From NCBI RefSeq assembly GCF_014652475.1, contig NZ_BMYW01000007.1, forward strand, positions 91,601 to 155,600: a stretch of DNA of 64,000 bases, given 5' to 3'. Every line of letters starts with the position of its first letter. Position 1 is the stretch's first letter. A program made the position numbers and the translations under genes. The notes under the pieces are model-generated. The model was not told where the DNA came from. It saw only the letters and a program-made list of their open reading frames with translations, and made no database searches. This document shows, piece by piece, positions 47,685 to 58,028 of the stretch. The DNA comes from Vogesella alkaliphila. GTDB lineage: Bacteria > Pseudomonadota > Gammaproteobacteria > Burkholderiales > Chromobacteriaceae.

Positions 47685-48524
47685 ATGGAAGCGGATAACC
47701 AACAACAAGACAGCACTGCCGTGGCTATCGGGCAGGAGTTGCGTGCTGCCCGAGAGGGCAAGGGCCTGAGCATTGGCGAGGTGGCTGATCGCCTGAAACT
47801 GTCGGTCAAGCAGCTGAACGCCATCGAGCGCGGCGATTTCGCCAGCCTGCCGGGGGCCACCTTTGCCCGCGGCTTCGTGCGCAGCTATGCCCGTTACATG
47901 GAAGTGGATGCCGATGCACTGGTGGCGCGTCTGGACCAGTGCGTGCCGCTGGATACGCCGCCGGCGGCGCTGGTGCCGGTGAACGAGGAGCCGGCCAAGG
48001 CCTCGCTGGCCTTGCCGCTGTCGCTGGGCGCGCTGCTGGTGATTGCCGGCGGCTGGTTCCTGCTGCCGGGTGCCGCCGAGCCGGAGGTGCAGTCCTCGGT
48101 GCCGCTGGCCCTGGTGCCGACGGTGGCCGATCCCGACGCCAGCGCCATGCAGCCGACGACCTCCGACGTGGTGGCGGTCACGCCACCGCTGGTGGCTGCA
48201 TCGGCGCCGCAGCCGGCCGCACCGGCGGTGACGGCGCCGGTCGCCGTGGCGGCCTCGGCTCCAAGTGCCGCCGCGCCGGTCGCCGGGCAGGGGCGCATCG
48301 AATTGCGCGTGCGCCAGGAGGCTTGGGTGTCGATCACCGATGCCGACGGCAAGAAACTGGTGTACGCCACGCTGGCCGCCAACGACAGCCGCCAGCTGCA
48401 GGGCCGGCCACCATTCCGCGTGGTGATCGGCAATGCGGCCAACGCCGAGCTGTCCTATAACGGCCAGCCGGTCGATCTGGCCGGCAAGATTCGCGGGACT
48501 ACCGCCAAACTGGAATTGAACTAA
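47685..48524 (+). CDS. rodZ: RodZ-like helix-turn-helix membrane protein
   Basis: 279 residues. An N-terminal helix-turn-helix lies at about 14-75 ([43 protein letters not shown]...FVRSYARYM). One membrane helix (about 108-127) and an Ala/Pro/Thr-rich linker follow, then a C-terminal DUF4115 domain ([24 protein letters not shown]). It anchors MreB to the inner membrane for rod shape. It starts 5 bases after pilW and ends 7 bases before ispG. Confidence 0.93.
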   Translation: MEADNQQQDSTAVAIGQELRAAREGKGLSIGEVADRLKLSVKQLNAIERGDFASLPGATFARGFVRSYARYMEVDADALVARLDQCVPLDTPPAALVPVNEEPAKASLALPLSLGALLVIAGGWFLLPGAAEPEVQSSVPLALVPTVADPDASAMQPTTSDVVAVTPPLVAASAPQPAAPAVTAPVAVAASAPSAAAPVAGQGRIELRVRQEAWVSITDADGKKLVYATLAANDSRQLQGRPPFRVVIGNAANAELSYNGQPVDLAGKIRGTTAKLELN

Positions 48525-48531
48525 CACGCAG

Positions 48532-49806
48532 ATGGACGCAACGATCAAACGTCGTCAAACCCGCCAGGTGGCCATCGGCCACGTGATGGTGGGCTCCGCG
48601 CACCCGGTGATGGTGCAGTCGATGACCAATACCGACACCGCCGACGCCGCTGCCACCGTGCAGCAGGTGCAGGCGCTGGCGCAGGCCGGCTCCGAGGTGG
48701 TGCGCATTACCGTCAATAGTCCGGAGGCGGCCGCCCGCGTGGCGGAAATCCGCCAGCGCCTGGACGACCTCGGTTGCGACGTGCCGCTGGTCGGCGACTT
48801 CCACTTCAACGGCGACCGTCTGCTGAAAGACTACCCCGACTGCGCGCGTGCACTCGGCAAGTACCGCATCAACCCCGGCAACGTCGGCAAGGGTGCCAAG
48901 GGCGACGACAAGTTCGCGTTCATGATCCGTACCGCCGTCGAGTACGACAAACCGGTGCGTATCGGCGTCAACTGGGGCAGTCTGGACCAGGCGCTGCTGG
49001 CACGTATGCTGGACGCCAACAACCGTGCGGCCAAGCCCAAGACGCTGGACGTGGTGATGCGCGAGGCGCTGATCGTGTCGGCGCTGGAATCGGCCGACAA
49101 GGCGATGGAGCTGGGGCTGCCGGCCGACCATATCCTGCTGTCGTGCAAGGTCAGCAACGTGCAGGACCTGATCACCGTGTACCGCGACCTGGGCAGCCGC
49201 TGCGATTTTCCGCTGCACCTGGGCCTGACCGAGGCCGGCATGGGCAGCAAGGGCATCGTCGCCTCCAGCGCCGCGCTGGCGGTGCTGCTGCAGGAAGGCA
49301 TCGGCGACACCATCCGCATCTCGCTGACCCCGCAGCCGGGCGAGGCGCGCACCAAGGAAGTGGTGGTGGCGCAGGAGCTACTGCAGACCATGGGCCTGCG
49401 CTCGTTCACGCCGCTGGTGACCGCCTGTCCCGGCTGTGGCCGCACCACCAGCACCTTTTTCCAGGAGCTGGCGGACAGCATCCAGACCTATCTGCGCGAG
49501 CAGATGCCGATCTGGCGTCTGCAGTATCCGGGGGTGGAGGACATGAAGGTGGCGGTGATGGGCTGCGTGGTCAACGGCCCGGGCGAGTCCAAGCTCGCCG
49601 ACATCGGCATCAGCCTGCCGGGCACCGGTGAGGTACCGGTGGCGCCGGTCTATGTCGATGGCCACAAGGACGTGACGCTGAAGGGCGACAATATCGCCAC
49701 CGAGTTCAAGGCCATCGTCGACAACTACGTGCAAACCCGATACGGCGAGGGTGGTGCCAAGCGCCGCGAAGTGGTGGCGCGCACCATCCCGATCAAGTCC
49801 GTGTAG
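48532..49806 (+). CDS. ispG: 4-Hydroxy-3-methylbut-2-enyl diphosphate synthase
   Basis: 424 residues. The start [32 protein letters not shown] is the IspG TIM-barrel signature. The [4Fe-4S] ligands are C299 and C302 (CPGCGRTTS) and C345 (GCVVNGPGE) with the following glutamate. It contains the insert found in the longer bacterial forms. It makes HMBPP in the MEP isoprenoid pathway. Confidence 0.97.
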   Translation: MDATIKRRQTRQVAIGHVMVGSAHPVMVQSMTNTDTADAAATVQQVQALAQAGSEVVRITVNSPEAAARVAEIRQRLDDLGCDVPLVGDFHFNGDRLLKDYPDCARALGKYRINPGNVGKGAKGDDKFAFMIRTAVEYDKPVRIGVNWGSLDQALLARMLDANNRAAKPKTLDVVMREALIVSALESADKAMELGLPADHILLSCKVSNVQDLITVYRDLGSRCDFPLHLGLTEAGMGSKGIVASSAALAVLLQEGIGDTIRISLTPQPGEARTKEVVVAQELLQTMGLRSFTPLVTACPGCGRTTSTFFQELADSIQTYLREQMPIWRLQYPGVEDMKVAVMGCVVNGPGESKLADIGISLPGTGEVPVAPVYVDGHKDVTLKGDNIATEFKAIVDNYVQTRYGEGGAKRREVVARTIPIKSV

Positions 49807-49810
49807 GGCT

Positions 49811-49823
49811 TGCGGCCAACCTT
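49811..49823 (-). repeat. Intergenic copy of the interspersed 13-mer between ispG and hisS
   Basis: TGCGGCCAACCTT is an exact reverse copy, 5 bases after the ispG stop, without a partner arm. Confidence 0.85.
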
Positions 49824-49860
49824 AGAATCGAATCCACAGAATTCCGGAAGAACAATCGTA

Positions 49861-51132
49861 ATGGCTCAAAAGTTGCAAGCGATACGCGGCATGAATGATG
49901 TGCTGCCGGCCGAGTCGCACCAGTGGGAGTATTTTGAAAACACGCTGCGCGGCTGGCTGGCGGACTACGGCTACCAGAACATCCGCACCCCGATCGTGGA
50001 GTCCACGCCGCTGTTCGTGCGCTCCATCGGCGAAGTGACCGACATCGTCGAGAAGGAAATGTACTCCTTCACCGACAGCCTGAACGGCGACTCGCTGACG
50101 CTGCGTCCGGAAGGCACCGCCGGCACCCTGCGCGCGGTGGTGGAGCACAACCTGCTGTACAACACCACGCAGAAGCTGTGGTACATGGGCCCGATGTTCC
50201 GCCACGAGCGCCCGCAGAAGGGCCGCTACCGCCAGTTCCACCAGATCGGCGTGGAAGCGCTGGGCATGAACGGACCGGACATCGACGCCGAGATCATCGC
50301 GATGACCGCCGAGCTGTGGCGCCGCCTGGGCCTGGCCGGTAGCGTGCAGCTGGAAATCAACACCCTGGGCAACAAGGAAGAACGCGCCGCGCATCGCGAG
50401 GCGCTGATCGCCTACCTGGAGCAGCACGTCGCCATCCTGGACGAGGACGGCAAGCGCCGCCTGTACAGCAACCCGCTGCGGGTGCTGGACACCAAGAATC
50501 CGGCGCTGCAGGAGATGGCCAATGCCGCGCCGCGGCTGAGCGACTACCTGGGTGACACGTCGCGCGAGCACTACGAGGGCTGGAAGGCGCTGATCGACGC
50601 GCTGGGCATCCCTTACGTGGAAAACCCGCGCCTGGTGCGCGGCCTCGACTACTACAACCAGTCGGTATTCGAGTGGGTGACCACCGAGCTGGGCGCGCAG
50701 GGCACTGTGTGTGCCGGCGGCCGCTACGACGGCCTGATCGAGCAGCTGGGCGGCAAGCCGGCGCCGGGCATCGGTTTCGGCATGGGCATGGAGCGCGTGC
50801 TGCTGTTGCTGGCCGAGAAGGACCTGCTGCCGGCGCGTCGCAGTGTCGACGTGTTCATCGTCAACCAGGGGCAGGGCGCCACCGCCTACGCCATGCAGCT
50901 GGCCCAGTCGCTGCGCCAGGCTGGCCTGAGCGTGATCCAGCACATGGGCGATGCCAGCTTCAAGTCGCAAATGAAAAAGGCCGATGGCTGCGGCGCCGCC
51001 GTGGCACTGATCATCGGAGAAAACGAAGTGGCGACGGCGCAGGCGGTGATCAAGCCACTGCGTGCCGACGCCGCGCAGGAAATCGTTGCCGCGGCCGACG
51101 TGGTTGCGGCGGTTTCCCGCTTCAAGTCTTGA
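49861..51132 (+). CDS. hisS: Histidine--tRNA ligase
   Basis: 423 residues from ATG 49861 ([16 protein letters not shown]). Class II motif 2 is [21 protein letters not shown]. The histidine-specific segments are [13 protein letters not shown] and GGRYDGL. Motif 3 is [14 protein letters not shown]. The anticodon-binding domain follows from about 325. It lies between ispG and yfgM as in E. coli. Confidence 0.98.
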   Translation: MAQKLQAIRGMNDVLPAESHQWEYFENTLRGWLADYGYQNIRTPIVESTPLFVRSIGEVTDIVEKEMYSFTDSLNGDSLTLRPEGTAGTLRAVVEHNLLYNTTQKLWYMGPMFRHERPQKGRYRQFHQIGVEALGMNGPDIDAEIIAMTAELWRRLGLAGSVQLEINTLGNKEERAAHREALIAYLEQHVAILDEDGKRRLYSNPLRVLDTKNPALQEMANAAPRLSDYLGDTSREHYEGWKALIDALGIPYVENPRLVRGLDYYNQSVFEWVTTELGAQGTVCAGGRYDGLIEQLGGKPAPGIGFGMGMERVLLLLAEKDLLPARRSVDVFIVNQGQGATAYAMQLAQSLRQAGLSVIQHMGDASFKSQMKKADGCGAAVALIIGENEVATAQAVIKPLRADAAQEIVAAADVVAAVSRFKS

Positions 51133-51144
51133 CGAGGGGGATGC

Positions 51145-51777
51145 ATGGCTTTCGATTTGCAGGAGCAGGAACAGATAGACTGGATCAAGGCCTTCTGGGC
51201 ACAGTGGGGCAAGCTGCTGTCCGCTGTCGTGCTGGCGGTGTTGCTGTCCTATCTCGGTTACAAGGGTTGGCAGATGTACCGCGCGGCGGAAAGCGCCAAG
51301 GCGGCCACCATCTACTCGCAGCTGGAACAGCAGGTGCAGACCGGTAGCCTCGACAAGGTCAAGGCCACCGCTGCCGCGCTGCAAAGCGCGCATCCTGGCT
51401 CCGCCTATGCCGCCAATGCGGCGCTGGTGGCGGCCAAGGCTGCCTTCGACAAGGGCGACCTCGCCTTTGCCCGAGCCCAGCTGAAGTGGTTGCTGGCCAG
51501 CGGCCAGCAGGACGAGTCGTTGCAGGCGGTCGCCCGCCTGCGTCTGGCGACCGTGCTGCTCGACGAGAAGCAGTACGATGCGGCACTGGCCGAGCTGGCA
51601 CAGGCGCATCCGGCCAGCTTCGATACGCTGTTCCTGGACCTGAAGGGCGATGTGCTGGTGGCACGTGGCGATGCGTCCGGCGCCCGTGACAGCTACAAGG
51701 CCGCTCTGGCCAAGGCGTCGCCGGATGCAACTTTGCGCGACTTTATCCAGACCAAGCTCGACTCCCTGGGAAATTGA
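51145..51777 (+). CDS. yfgM: YfgM-like ancillary SecYEG translocon subunit
   Basis: 210 residues. A short cytoplasmic N-terminus (MAFDLQEQEQIDWIKAFWAQWG) is followed by one membrane helix (about 23-40). A periplasmic TPR domain carries AEQQVQ-like helices and LRLATVLLDEKQYDAALAELAQAHP. In E. coli YfgM binds SecYEG and the chaperone PpiD. The hisS-yfgM-bamB-der order is conserved. Confidence 0.92.
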   Translation: MAFDLQEQEQIDWIKAFWAQWGKLLSAVVLAVLLSYLGYKGWQMYRAAESAKAATIYSQLEQQVQTGSLDKVKATAAALQSAHPGSAYAANAALVAAKAAFDKGDLAFARAQLKWLLASGQQDESLQAVARLRLATVLLDEKQYDAALAELAQAHPASFDTLFLDLKGDVLVARGDASGARDSYKAALAKASPDATLRDFIQTKLDSLGN

Positions 51778-51779
51778 TC

Positions 51780-52919
51780 ATGAAGCGACGTCTCATTTGT
51801 GCCGCCCTTGTCTTGCCGTTGCTCGGCGGCTGCGCCAGCTGGTTTGAAGGTTCGGTCGGTTTCGAGCCGACGCCCTTGCAGGCGATTGCGCAGCAAAGCA
51901 CGCTGAAGGTGCAGTGGCAGGCCAGCGTGCCGGCGGCGGAGGGCGGCCTGTTCACGCCGTTCTACGACCAGGGCTTGCTGTGGGTGGCCGGTGGCGACGG
52001 CAAGGTCAGCGCCATCAACGTGCTGAACGGCAACGAGAGCCGCTGGTTCGACTTCGAACAGAAGCTCAGTGCCGGCGTCGCCATCGCCGACAAGCTGATT
52101 TTTGCCGGCAACGACCAGGGCAAGCTGATTGCGGCCAACCTTGATACCGGCAAGATCGTATGGGAACAGACGCTGACCAGCGTGCTGGCCGAGCCGCCGC
52201 AGGTCGGCGGCAAGGCGGTGGTGACGCGCAGCAACGACGGTCGCATCAGTGCCTTTGATATCCAGAGCGGTCGCCAGTTGTGGACCGAGTGGCAACCATT
52301 GCCGGCGCTGACCGTCAAACAGACCACGCCGCAGCTGAAGGTGGAAGGTGACGACGTGCTGCTGGTCGGCTCCGCCTCCGGCAAGCTGGCGGTGTATGCA
52401 CTGGAGCAGGGGCGCATGCTGTGGGAGGCGGTTGTCGCTTCACCGCGTGGCGCAAGTGAACTGGAACGGGTGACGGACGTGGTCAGTCAGCCGGTCTTTG
52501 ATGGCCGCCGCGTTTGCGCCGTGGCCTATCAGGGGCGGATCGGCTGCTTCGAGGCCCGTGGCGGTGAGCAAGCCTGGGCGCGCGAGCTGGCCAGCAGCCG
52601 CGGCCTGTCGATGGATGCCAAGGGCGTGTATTCCACGGCCGATGACGGCTCGATCTGGGCGTTCGACCCGGATACCGGCCGCAACCTGTGGAAACAGGAC
52701 GCACTGCGTTATCGCAACGTGACCGCCCCGGTCAAGCTGGGTAATAACTTACTGGCAGTAGATGGCGAGGGCTATGCACATTTGCTCTCGCCTGTTGATG
52801 GACAAATCGTTGGCCGCAGCCAGCTGAAGGTGGAAGGAACCATTGCACGCCCGCTCGTGCTCGGCAATATTGCCTACGTTCTCGACACCAACGGCACCTT
52901 GTCGGCGGTCACACTCTAA
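51780..52919 (+). CDS. bamB: Outer-membrane protein assembly factor BamB
   Basis: 379 residues from ATG 51780; the TTG at 51774 is rejected because it precedes the natural signal sequence. The lipoprotein signal MKRRLICAALVLPLLGGC puts the acylated cysteine at residue 18. A PQQ-like beta-propeller follows, with repeated AxNxxxGxxxW-type blades such as LIAANLDTGKIVWEQ and VYALEQGRMLWEA. It is part of the BAM complex at the inner face of the outer membrane. An exact 13-mer copy is at 52130-52142 (reading AANL). Confidence 0.95.
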   Translation: MKRRLICAALVLPLLGGCASWFEGSVGFEPTPLQAIAQQSTLKVQWQASVPAAEGGLFTPFYDQGLLWVAGGDGKVSAINVLNGNESRWFDFEQKLSAGVAIADKLIFAGNDQGKLIAANLDTGKIVWEQTLTSVLAEPPQVGGKAVVTRSNDGRISAFDIQSGRQLWTEWQPLPALTVKQTTPQLKVEGDDVLLVGSASGKLAVYALEQGRMLWEAVVASPRGASELERVTDVVSQPVFDGRRVCAVAYQGRIGCFEARGGEQAWARELASSRGLSMDAKGVYSTADDGSIWAFDPDTGRNLWKQDALRYRNVTAPVKLGNNLLAVDGEGYAHLLSPVDGQIVGRSQLKVEGTIARPLVLGNIAYVLDTNGTLSAVTL

Positions 52920-52931
52920 AAGCAGTGCTGA

Positions 52932-54296
52932 ATGAAACCGACTATTGCCCTGGTAGGGCGCCCCAATGTGGGCAAATCGACCCTGTTCAACCGTCTGACC
53001 CGTTCGCGCGATGCGCTGGTAGCGGATCAGCCGGGTCTTACCCGTGACCGTCACTACGGCCACGGCCGTGTCGGCAGCAAGCCGTACCTGGTGATCGACA
53101 CCGGTGGCTTCGAGCCAGTGGTGGACGAGGGTATCCTGTTCGAAATGGCCAAGCAGACGCTGCAGGCAGTGGACGAGGCCGACGCCATCGTGTTCCTGGT
53201 GGATGGCCGTACCGGCATCACACCGCAGGACAAGATCATCGCCAACCGCCTGCGCCGCAGCAACCAGCCGGTTTACCTGGTGGTGAACAAGGCCGAAGGC
53301 ATGCGCAGCGCCGTGGCGACCGCCGAGTTCCACGAGCTGGCGCTGGGCGAGCCGCTGTCGATCTCCGCCTCGCACGGCGACGGCGTGCGCGAACTGATGG
53401 AGATGGTGCTGGAGCACTTCCCGGATGCCGAGGAAGAGCCGAAGGTCAACCATCCCAAGTTCGTCATCATCGGCCGCCCCAACGTCGGCAAGTCGACGCT
53501 GGTGAATGCGGTGCTGGGTGAGGACCGCGTGATCGCCTTCGATCAGGCCGGCACCACCCGCGACAGCATCTACATCGATTTCGAGCGCGAAGGTCGCCAG
53601 TACACCATCATCGACACCGCCGGCGTGCGTCGTCGCGGCAAGGTGGACGAGGCGATCGAGAAATTCTCGGTGATCAAGACCATGCAGGCGATCGAAGACG
53701 CCAACGTGGCCGTGCTGGTGCTGGACGCGCAGCTCGACATTTCCGAGCAGGACGCCACCATCGCCGGTTTTGCGCTGGAGGCCGGCCGGGCGCTGGTGGT
53801 CGCGGTGAACAAGTGGGACAACCTCGACAATCACCAGAAGGAAACCATCAAGCACGAGATCGCGCGCAAGCTCGGTTTCCTTGATTTCGCCAAGTTCCAC
53901 TACATCTCGGCGCTGGAGCGCAAGGGCGTGGCCGACCTGTTCAAGTCGATCGACGAAGCCTACCGCGCGGCGATGACCAAGCTGCAGACGCCGAAGCTGA
54001 CCCGCATCCTGCAACTGGCCGTCGAGCGCCAGCTGCCGCCGCGGACCGGTCCGATCCGTCCGAAGCTGCGCTACGCCCACCAGGGCGGCATGAACCCGCC
54101 CATCATCGTGGTGCACGGCAATGCGCTGAGCAAGATTCCGGACAGCTACACCCGTTATCTGGAAAACATGTTCCGTAAAGCTTTTCAGCTGCAAGGCACG
54201 CCGCTGCGGGTACAATACAAGTCCAATACCAACCCCTTTGAGAAGGAAGCAACAGGCACCAAGCCGAGTTTGCTGGTTCACAAGGGCCGAAAATAG
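52932..54296 (+). CDS. der: Ribosome-assembly GTPase Der (EngA)
   Basis: 454 residues. Two tandem GTPase domains both carry GRPNVGKST (about 8-16 and 184-192). DTGGF and [10 protein letters not shown] are the switch motifs and NKAEG and NKWDN the base-recognition motifs. The C-terminal KH-like domain is [19 protein letters not shown]. It is needed for 50S subunit maturation. It ends the bamB-der pair before hfq. Confidence 0.98.
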   Translation: MKPTIALVGRPNVGKSTLFNRLTRSRDALVADQPGLTRDRHYGHGRVGSKPYLVIDTGGFEPVVDEGILFEMAKQTLQAVDEADAIVFLVDGRTGITPQDKIIANRLRRSNQPVYLVVNKAEGMRSAVATAEFHELALGEPLSISASHGDGVRELMEMVLEHFPDAEEEPKVNHPKFVIIGRPNVGKSTLVNAVLGEDRVIAFDQAGTTRDSIYIDFEREGRQYTIIDTAGVRRRGKVDEAIEKFSVIKTMQAIEDANVAVLVLDAQLDISEQDATIAGFALEAGRALVVAVNKWDNLDNHQKETIKHEIARKLGFLDFAKFHYISALERKGVADLFKSIDEAYRAAMTKLQTPKLTRILQLAVERQLPPRTGPIRPKLRYAHQGGMNPPIIVVHGNALSKIPDSYTRYLENMFRKAFQLQGTPLRVQYKSNTNPFEKEATGTKPSLLVHKGRK

Positions 54297-54353
54297 TACG
54301 GCGGTTTTTTTTATGCTAAAAAGAGTCTTAGCGCCGCTTGCTAGTAACGAAAT

Positions 54354-54359
54354 TACAAT
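54354..54359 (+). promoter_or_regulatory. Candidate -10 box of the hfq promoter
   Basis: TACAAT lies 21 bases before the hfq ATG in a short AT-rich gap. The -35 is unclear. A weak GCCG/CGGC hairpin with a T-run at 54286-54312 may end der transcription just before it. Confidence 0.35.
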
Positions 54360-54380
54360 TCCATGAAATCGGAGAACAAA

Positions 54381-54638
54381 ATGAGCTCTAAAGGGCAAAT
54401 GTTACAAGACCCGTTCCTTAATATCCTGCGTAAGGAGCATGTGCCGGTTTCCATCTACCTCGTCAACGGCATCAAGTTGCAAGGGCAGATCGAGTCGTTC
54501 GACCAGTATGTGGTGCTGCTGAAAAACACGGTCACCCAGATGGTTTACAAGCATGCCATTTCTACCGTGGTACCAGCGCGCCCAGTAAACATCCCGCATG
54601 ACAATCACGGCGCCAAGTCCGACGCTGCCGACGCTTGA
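54381..54638 (+). CDS. hfq: RNA chaperone Hfq
   Basis: 85 residues from ATG 54381 with GGAG at 54371-54374; ATG 54363 has no ribosome-binding site. The Sm motifs are [39 protein letters not shown] and [17 protein letters not shown] (YKHA). The short acidic tail is [12 protein letters not shown]. It forms a hexamer that pairs small RNAs with mRNAs. hflX follows, the conserved hfq-hflX-hflK-hflC order. Confidence 0.98.
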   Translation: MSSKGQMLQDPFLNILRKEHVPVSIYLVNGIKLQGQIESFDQYVVLLKNTVTQMVYKHAISTVVPARPVNIPHDNHGAKSDAADA

Positions 54639-54713
54639 GTCACTGCCTGTTCCGCCTGAATGCCGGTCCGGCAAGCGATTGCCGACCGGTTTCCCCTCTC
54701 AGAAAGATCTTTC

Positions 54714-55850
54714 GTGTTTGATCGCCCGGATCTAGGAGACATCGCCGTACTGGTCTGTCTCGACTTTGGCGCGCCCGACTATGACGAGGGCGTGCAGGAA
54801 TGCGTGGACCTGGTGCGCAGTGCCGGTGTCACCGTTGCCGGGACCATCCATGGCAAACGCCAGCGTCCCGATGCCGCGCTGTTCGCTGGCAAAGGCAAGG
54901 TCGAGGAGATCGCGGCCTTGGTCAAGGCGGTGGCGGCCAACGTGGTGATCTTCAATCACGCCCTCGGGCCCGGGCAGGAGCGCAATCTGGAGCGCGTGCT
55001 GCAGTGCCGCGTCGTCGATCGTGTCACCCTGATCCTGGATATCTTTGCCCAGCGCGCCCGCAGCCACGAGGGCAAGTTGCAGGTCGAGCTGGCGCAGTTG
55101 TCCCACTTGTCTACCCGTCTCGTGCGCGGCTGGACTCACTTGGAGCGGCAAAAGGGGGGTATCGGCCTGCGCGGACCGGGCGAGACCCAGCTGGAAACCG
55201 ACCGCCGCTTGCTCGGCTTGCGCGTGAAGATGCTGAAAGATCGCCTGGCCGCGGTTGCCCGCCAGCGCAAGACGCAGCGCCGCAGCCGCGAACGCTCCGG
55301 ATTGCAGTCGGTATCGATTGTCGGCTATACCAATGCAGGCAAGTCCACCCTGTTCAATGCGATGACCAAGGCGCAGGCCTACGCCGCGGATCAGCTGTTC
55401 GCGACACTGGATACCACCAGCCGCAAGCTGTACCTCAGCCCGGAGCTGTCCATCGTGCTGTCCGATACCGTGGGCTTCATCCGCGACCTGCCACACTCGC
55501 TGGTGGCGGCGTTCCGCGCCACGCTGGAAGAAACGATCCAGGCCGACATGCTGCTGCATGTGGTCGACTCCGCATCGCCGGACAAGGACCGCCAGATCGA
55601 GGAGGTGGACAAGGTGCTGGCCGAGATCGGTGCCAGCGGCACCCCGCAGCTACTGGTGTGGAACAAGACCGACCTGCGCGGCTTGCCGCCGCAGATCGAA
55701 CGCGGCGAACATGGCGAGCCGGTCGCGGTCCGCGTATCGGCGCTGACCGGGGAAGGGCTGGAACTCTTGCGGCAGGCGATTGCCGAACGGCTGCACGGCT
55801 TTAATAATGACCATAACATAGAAGATCGAGACCGCTATGGCACAGAATGA
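54714..55850 (+). CDS. hflX: Ribosome-splitting GTPase HflX
   Basis: 378 residues from GTG 54714, which gives the family-like start MFDRPDLGDIAVLV; ATG 54660 would add 18 residues. The N-terminal HflX domain includes GKGKVEEIAALV and FNHALGPGQERNLE. The linker is GPGETQLETDRRLL. The GTPase domain has GYTNAGKSTLFNAM, DTVGFIRDLPHSL and WNKTDL. It rescues stalled ribosomes. Its last 14 bases overlap hflK. Confidence 0.95.
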   Translation: MFDRPDLGDIAVLVCLDFGAPDYDEGVQECVDLVRSAGVTVAGTIHGKRQRPDAALFAGKGKVEEIAALVKAVAANVVIFNHALGPGQERNLERVLQCRVVDRVTLILDIFAQRARSHEGKLQVELAQLSHLSTRLVRGWTHLERQKGGIGLRGPGETQLETDRRLLGLRVKMLKDRLAAVARQRKTQRRSRERSGLQSVSIVGYTNAGKSTLFNAMTKAQAYAADQLFATLDTTSRKLYLSPELSIVLSDTVGFIRDLPHSLVAAFRATLEETIQADMLLHVVDSASPDKDRQIEEVDKVLAEIGASGTPQLLVWNKTDLRGLPPQIERGEHGEPVAVRVSALTGEGLELLRQAIAERLHGFNNDHNIEDRDRYGTE

Positions 55851-57051
55851 TCCTAACTGGGGTGGTAAACGTCCGAACGATGGCCCGCCGGATCTGGACG
55901 AAATTTTCCGCAAGCTGAATCAGCGCCTGTCGCGCCTGCTGGGTAACCGTGGCCCGGATGAGGAGCCGCCGGTTGGTAATGGCGGCGGCAGTGGCGAGTC
56001 GCCACGCGGCATGCGCTTCGGCGCTGCCGGCGTGCTGGCGGCACTGACCGGCCTGTGGCTGCTGAGCGGTTTCTACATCGTCGATGCCCGCGAGCAGGGG
56101 GTGGTGCTGCGCATGGGCAGCTTCAACCGCACGACCGATTCCGGCCTGCAATGGCGCGCACCGTATCCGTTCGAAACGGTGGAGATCGTCAACCTGACCG
56201 AGGTGCGCAGCATCGAGGTCGGCTACCGCGGCAGTGCCAAGAACCGCATCAACGAAGAGTCGCTGATGCTCACCGAAGACCAGAACATCATCGACGTGCA
56301 GCTGTCGGTGCAGTACGACGTCAAGGACGCGCGCGACTTCCTGTTCAACAACCTGGCCACCGAGGCGGATGCCCGCGACGTGGTGAAGCAGGCGACGGAA
56401 ACGGCGATTCGTGAAGTGGTTGGCCGCAACAAGGTCGATTTCGTGCTGAACGAGGGGCGGGCCCAGATCGCGGCCGATACCCAGCGCATCATCCAGGCGA
56501 TCCTGGACCGCTACAAGCTGGGCGTGCGGGTGGCCAAGGTCAACATCAACGGCGTGCAGCCGCCGGAGCCGGTGCTGGCGGCGTTCGATGACGCGGTAAA
56601 GGCTGGCCAGGACAAGGAAAAGCTGCGTAACGACGGTGTCGCTTACGCCAATGACGTGGTACCGAAGGCCAAGGGTATGGCAGCGCGTCTGCTGGAAGAG
56701 GCCGAGGGTTATCGCCAGAATGTGGTGGCTACCGCCGAGGGTGACGCCGCACGTTTCAACAGCGTGCTGTCCGAGTATGCGAAGGCGCCGAAGGTGATGC
56801 GTGACCGCCTGTACTTCGACATGATGCAGCAGGTGATGAGCAATACCACCAAGGTGCTGGTCGACCAGAAGGGGGGCAACAACCTGCTGTACCTGCCGCT
56901 GGACAAGCTGATCCAGCAATCCAGTGTCGCCGCACCGTCGCTCCCGTCGGGTAGCGCCGCACAGCCTGCCGAGGTGCCACCGGTGGTGGCCCCCGTCGCG
57001 CCGTCTTCGTCCGGTTCCACCAGCCGCGATGTGACTCGCGGGCGTAACTAA
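55837..57051 (+). CDS. hflK: FtsH protease modulator HflK
   Basis: 404 residues. The Gly/Pro-rich cytoplasmic start (MAQNDPNWGGKRPNDGPPDLDEIFRKLNQRLSRLLG) is typical. One membrane helix (about 65-85) and an SPFH/band-7 domain follow (REQGVVLRMGSFNRTTDSGLQWRAPYPFETVEIVN). The coiled-coil helix and a Pro/Ser-rich tail complete it. With HflC it forms the large cage around FtsH in the inner membrane. A core copy of the interspersed word lies at 56418-56427 (reading VVGRN). Confidence 0.96.
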   Translation: MAQNDPNWGGKRPNDGPPDLDEIFRKLNQRLSRLLGNRGPDEEPPVGNGGGSGESPRGMRFGAAGVLAALTGLWLLSGFYIVDAREQGVVLRMGSFNRTTDSGLQWRAPYPFETVEIVNLTEVRSIEVGYRGSAKNRINEESLMLTEDQNIIDVQLSVQYDVKDARDFLFNNLATEADARDVVKQATETAIREVVGRNKVDFVLNEGRAQIAADTQRIIQAILDRYKLGVRVAKVNINGVQPPEPVLAAFDDAVKAGQDKEKLRNDGVAYANDVVPKAKGMAARLLEEAEGYRQNVVATAEGDAARFNSVLSEYAKAPKVMRDRLYFDMMQQVMSNTTKVLVDQKGGNNLLYLPLDKLIQQSSVAAPSLPSGSAAQPAEVPPVVAPVAPSSSGSTSRDVTRGRN

Positions 57052-57067
57052 TAACAGGAGCCCCCCC

Positions 57068-57943
57068 ATGGAACGACTTCTTCCTTCTTTGATCGGTGTG
57101 GCCGTGCTGTTGCTGATCGCCTCATCGTCGCTGTTTACCGTAGACCAGCGCCAGTTCGCGATGGTGTTCCAGTTTGGCGAGGTGGTACGGGTCATCGAGC
57201 AGCCTGGCATCCAGTTCAAGGTGCCGGTGCTGCAGAACGTGCGTTACTACGATCGCCGCATCCAGACGATCGACCCGGAAGAGCCGGAGCTGTTCAACAC
57301 CCGCGAAAAGAAAAACGTGCTGGTGGACAGCTTCGTCAAGTGGCGCGTGCGTGATGTCGAGCAGTTCTACAAGAGCGTGGGTGGCAACGAGCTGGCCGCG
57401 GTGGCGCGTCTAAAGCAGACCATCAACGACGGCCTGCGCGCCGAATTCGGCCAGAAGAGTGTTGCCGATGTCGTATCCGGCCAGCGCGACCAAGTCATGG
57501 AGGATGTCCGCAAGAAGGCCAACCTCGACGCGCAAAAAATTGGTATGGAAATTCTGGATGTGCGCTTAAAAAGAGTCGACTTTCCGGATAAAATCAGTGC
57601 TTCGGTTTTTGAACGGATGAACTCCGAGCGTCGCACCGTGGCCAGCCAGTTGCGCAGTGAGGGCGCGGCCGAAGCCGAACGTATCCGTGCCGATGCCGAC
57701 CGTCAGCGCGAAGTGCTGCTGGCCGAAGCCTATCGCAAGGCGCAGACGATGAAGGGTGAGGGCGATGCCAAGGCTGGTGCGATTTACGCGCAAGCCTACG
57801 GCAAGAATCCGGAGTTCTACGCTTTCTGGCGCAGCATGGATGCCTACAAGCAGACGATGCGCAACAAGAGCGATGTGCTGGTGCTGGACCCAAGCTCCGA
57901 GTTCTTCAAGTACTTCAAGAGCACCAAGCCCGCGGCCAAGTAA
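57068..57943 (+). CDS. hflC: FtsH protease modulator HflC
   Basis: 291 residues, with AACAGGAG before the ATG. The membrane helix MERLLPSLIGVAVLLLIASSSLF precedes the SPFH domain (VDQRQFAMVFQFGEVVRVIEQPGIQFKVP). The ERxxSERRTVASQLRSEGAAEAERIRADADRQREVLLAEA coiled coil is typical of HflC. It is the partner of HflK. The hfq-to-hflC unit ends with the terminator at 57985-58011. Confidence 0.96.
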   Translation: MERLLPSLIGVAVLLLIASSSLFTVDQRQFAMVFQFGEVVRVIEQPGIQFKVPVLQNVRYYDRRIQTIDPEEPELFNTREKKNVLVDSFVKWRVRDVEQFYKSVGGNELAAVARLKQTINDGLRAEFGQKSVADVVSGQRDQVMEDVRKKANLDAQKIGMEILDVRLKRVDFPDKISASVFERMNSERRTVASQLRSEGAAEAERIRADADRQREVLLAEAYRKAQTMKGEGDAKAGAIYAQAYGKNPEFYAFWRSMDAYKQTMRNKSDVLVLDPSSEFFKYFKSTKPAAK

Positions 57944-57984
57944 GCGCGGGCAACGAGCCGGGGAGAGACGGCAAGCTTATCAAC

Positions 57985-58011
57985 AAGGCGGGATCGCGAA
58001 TCCCGCCTTTT
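57985..58011 (+). terminator. Intrinsic terminator of the hfq-hflXKC unit
   Basis: AAGGCGGGAT and ATCCCGCCTT form a 10-bp stem with loop CGCGA, followed by TT-A-TT. Confidence 0.85.
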
Positions 58012-58028
58012 ATTGTGTGTAGAGATAG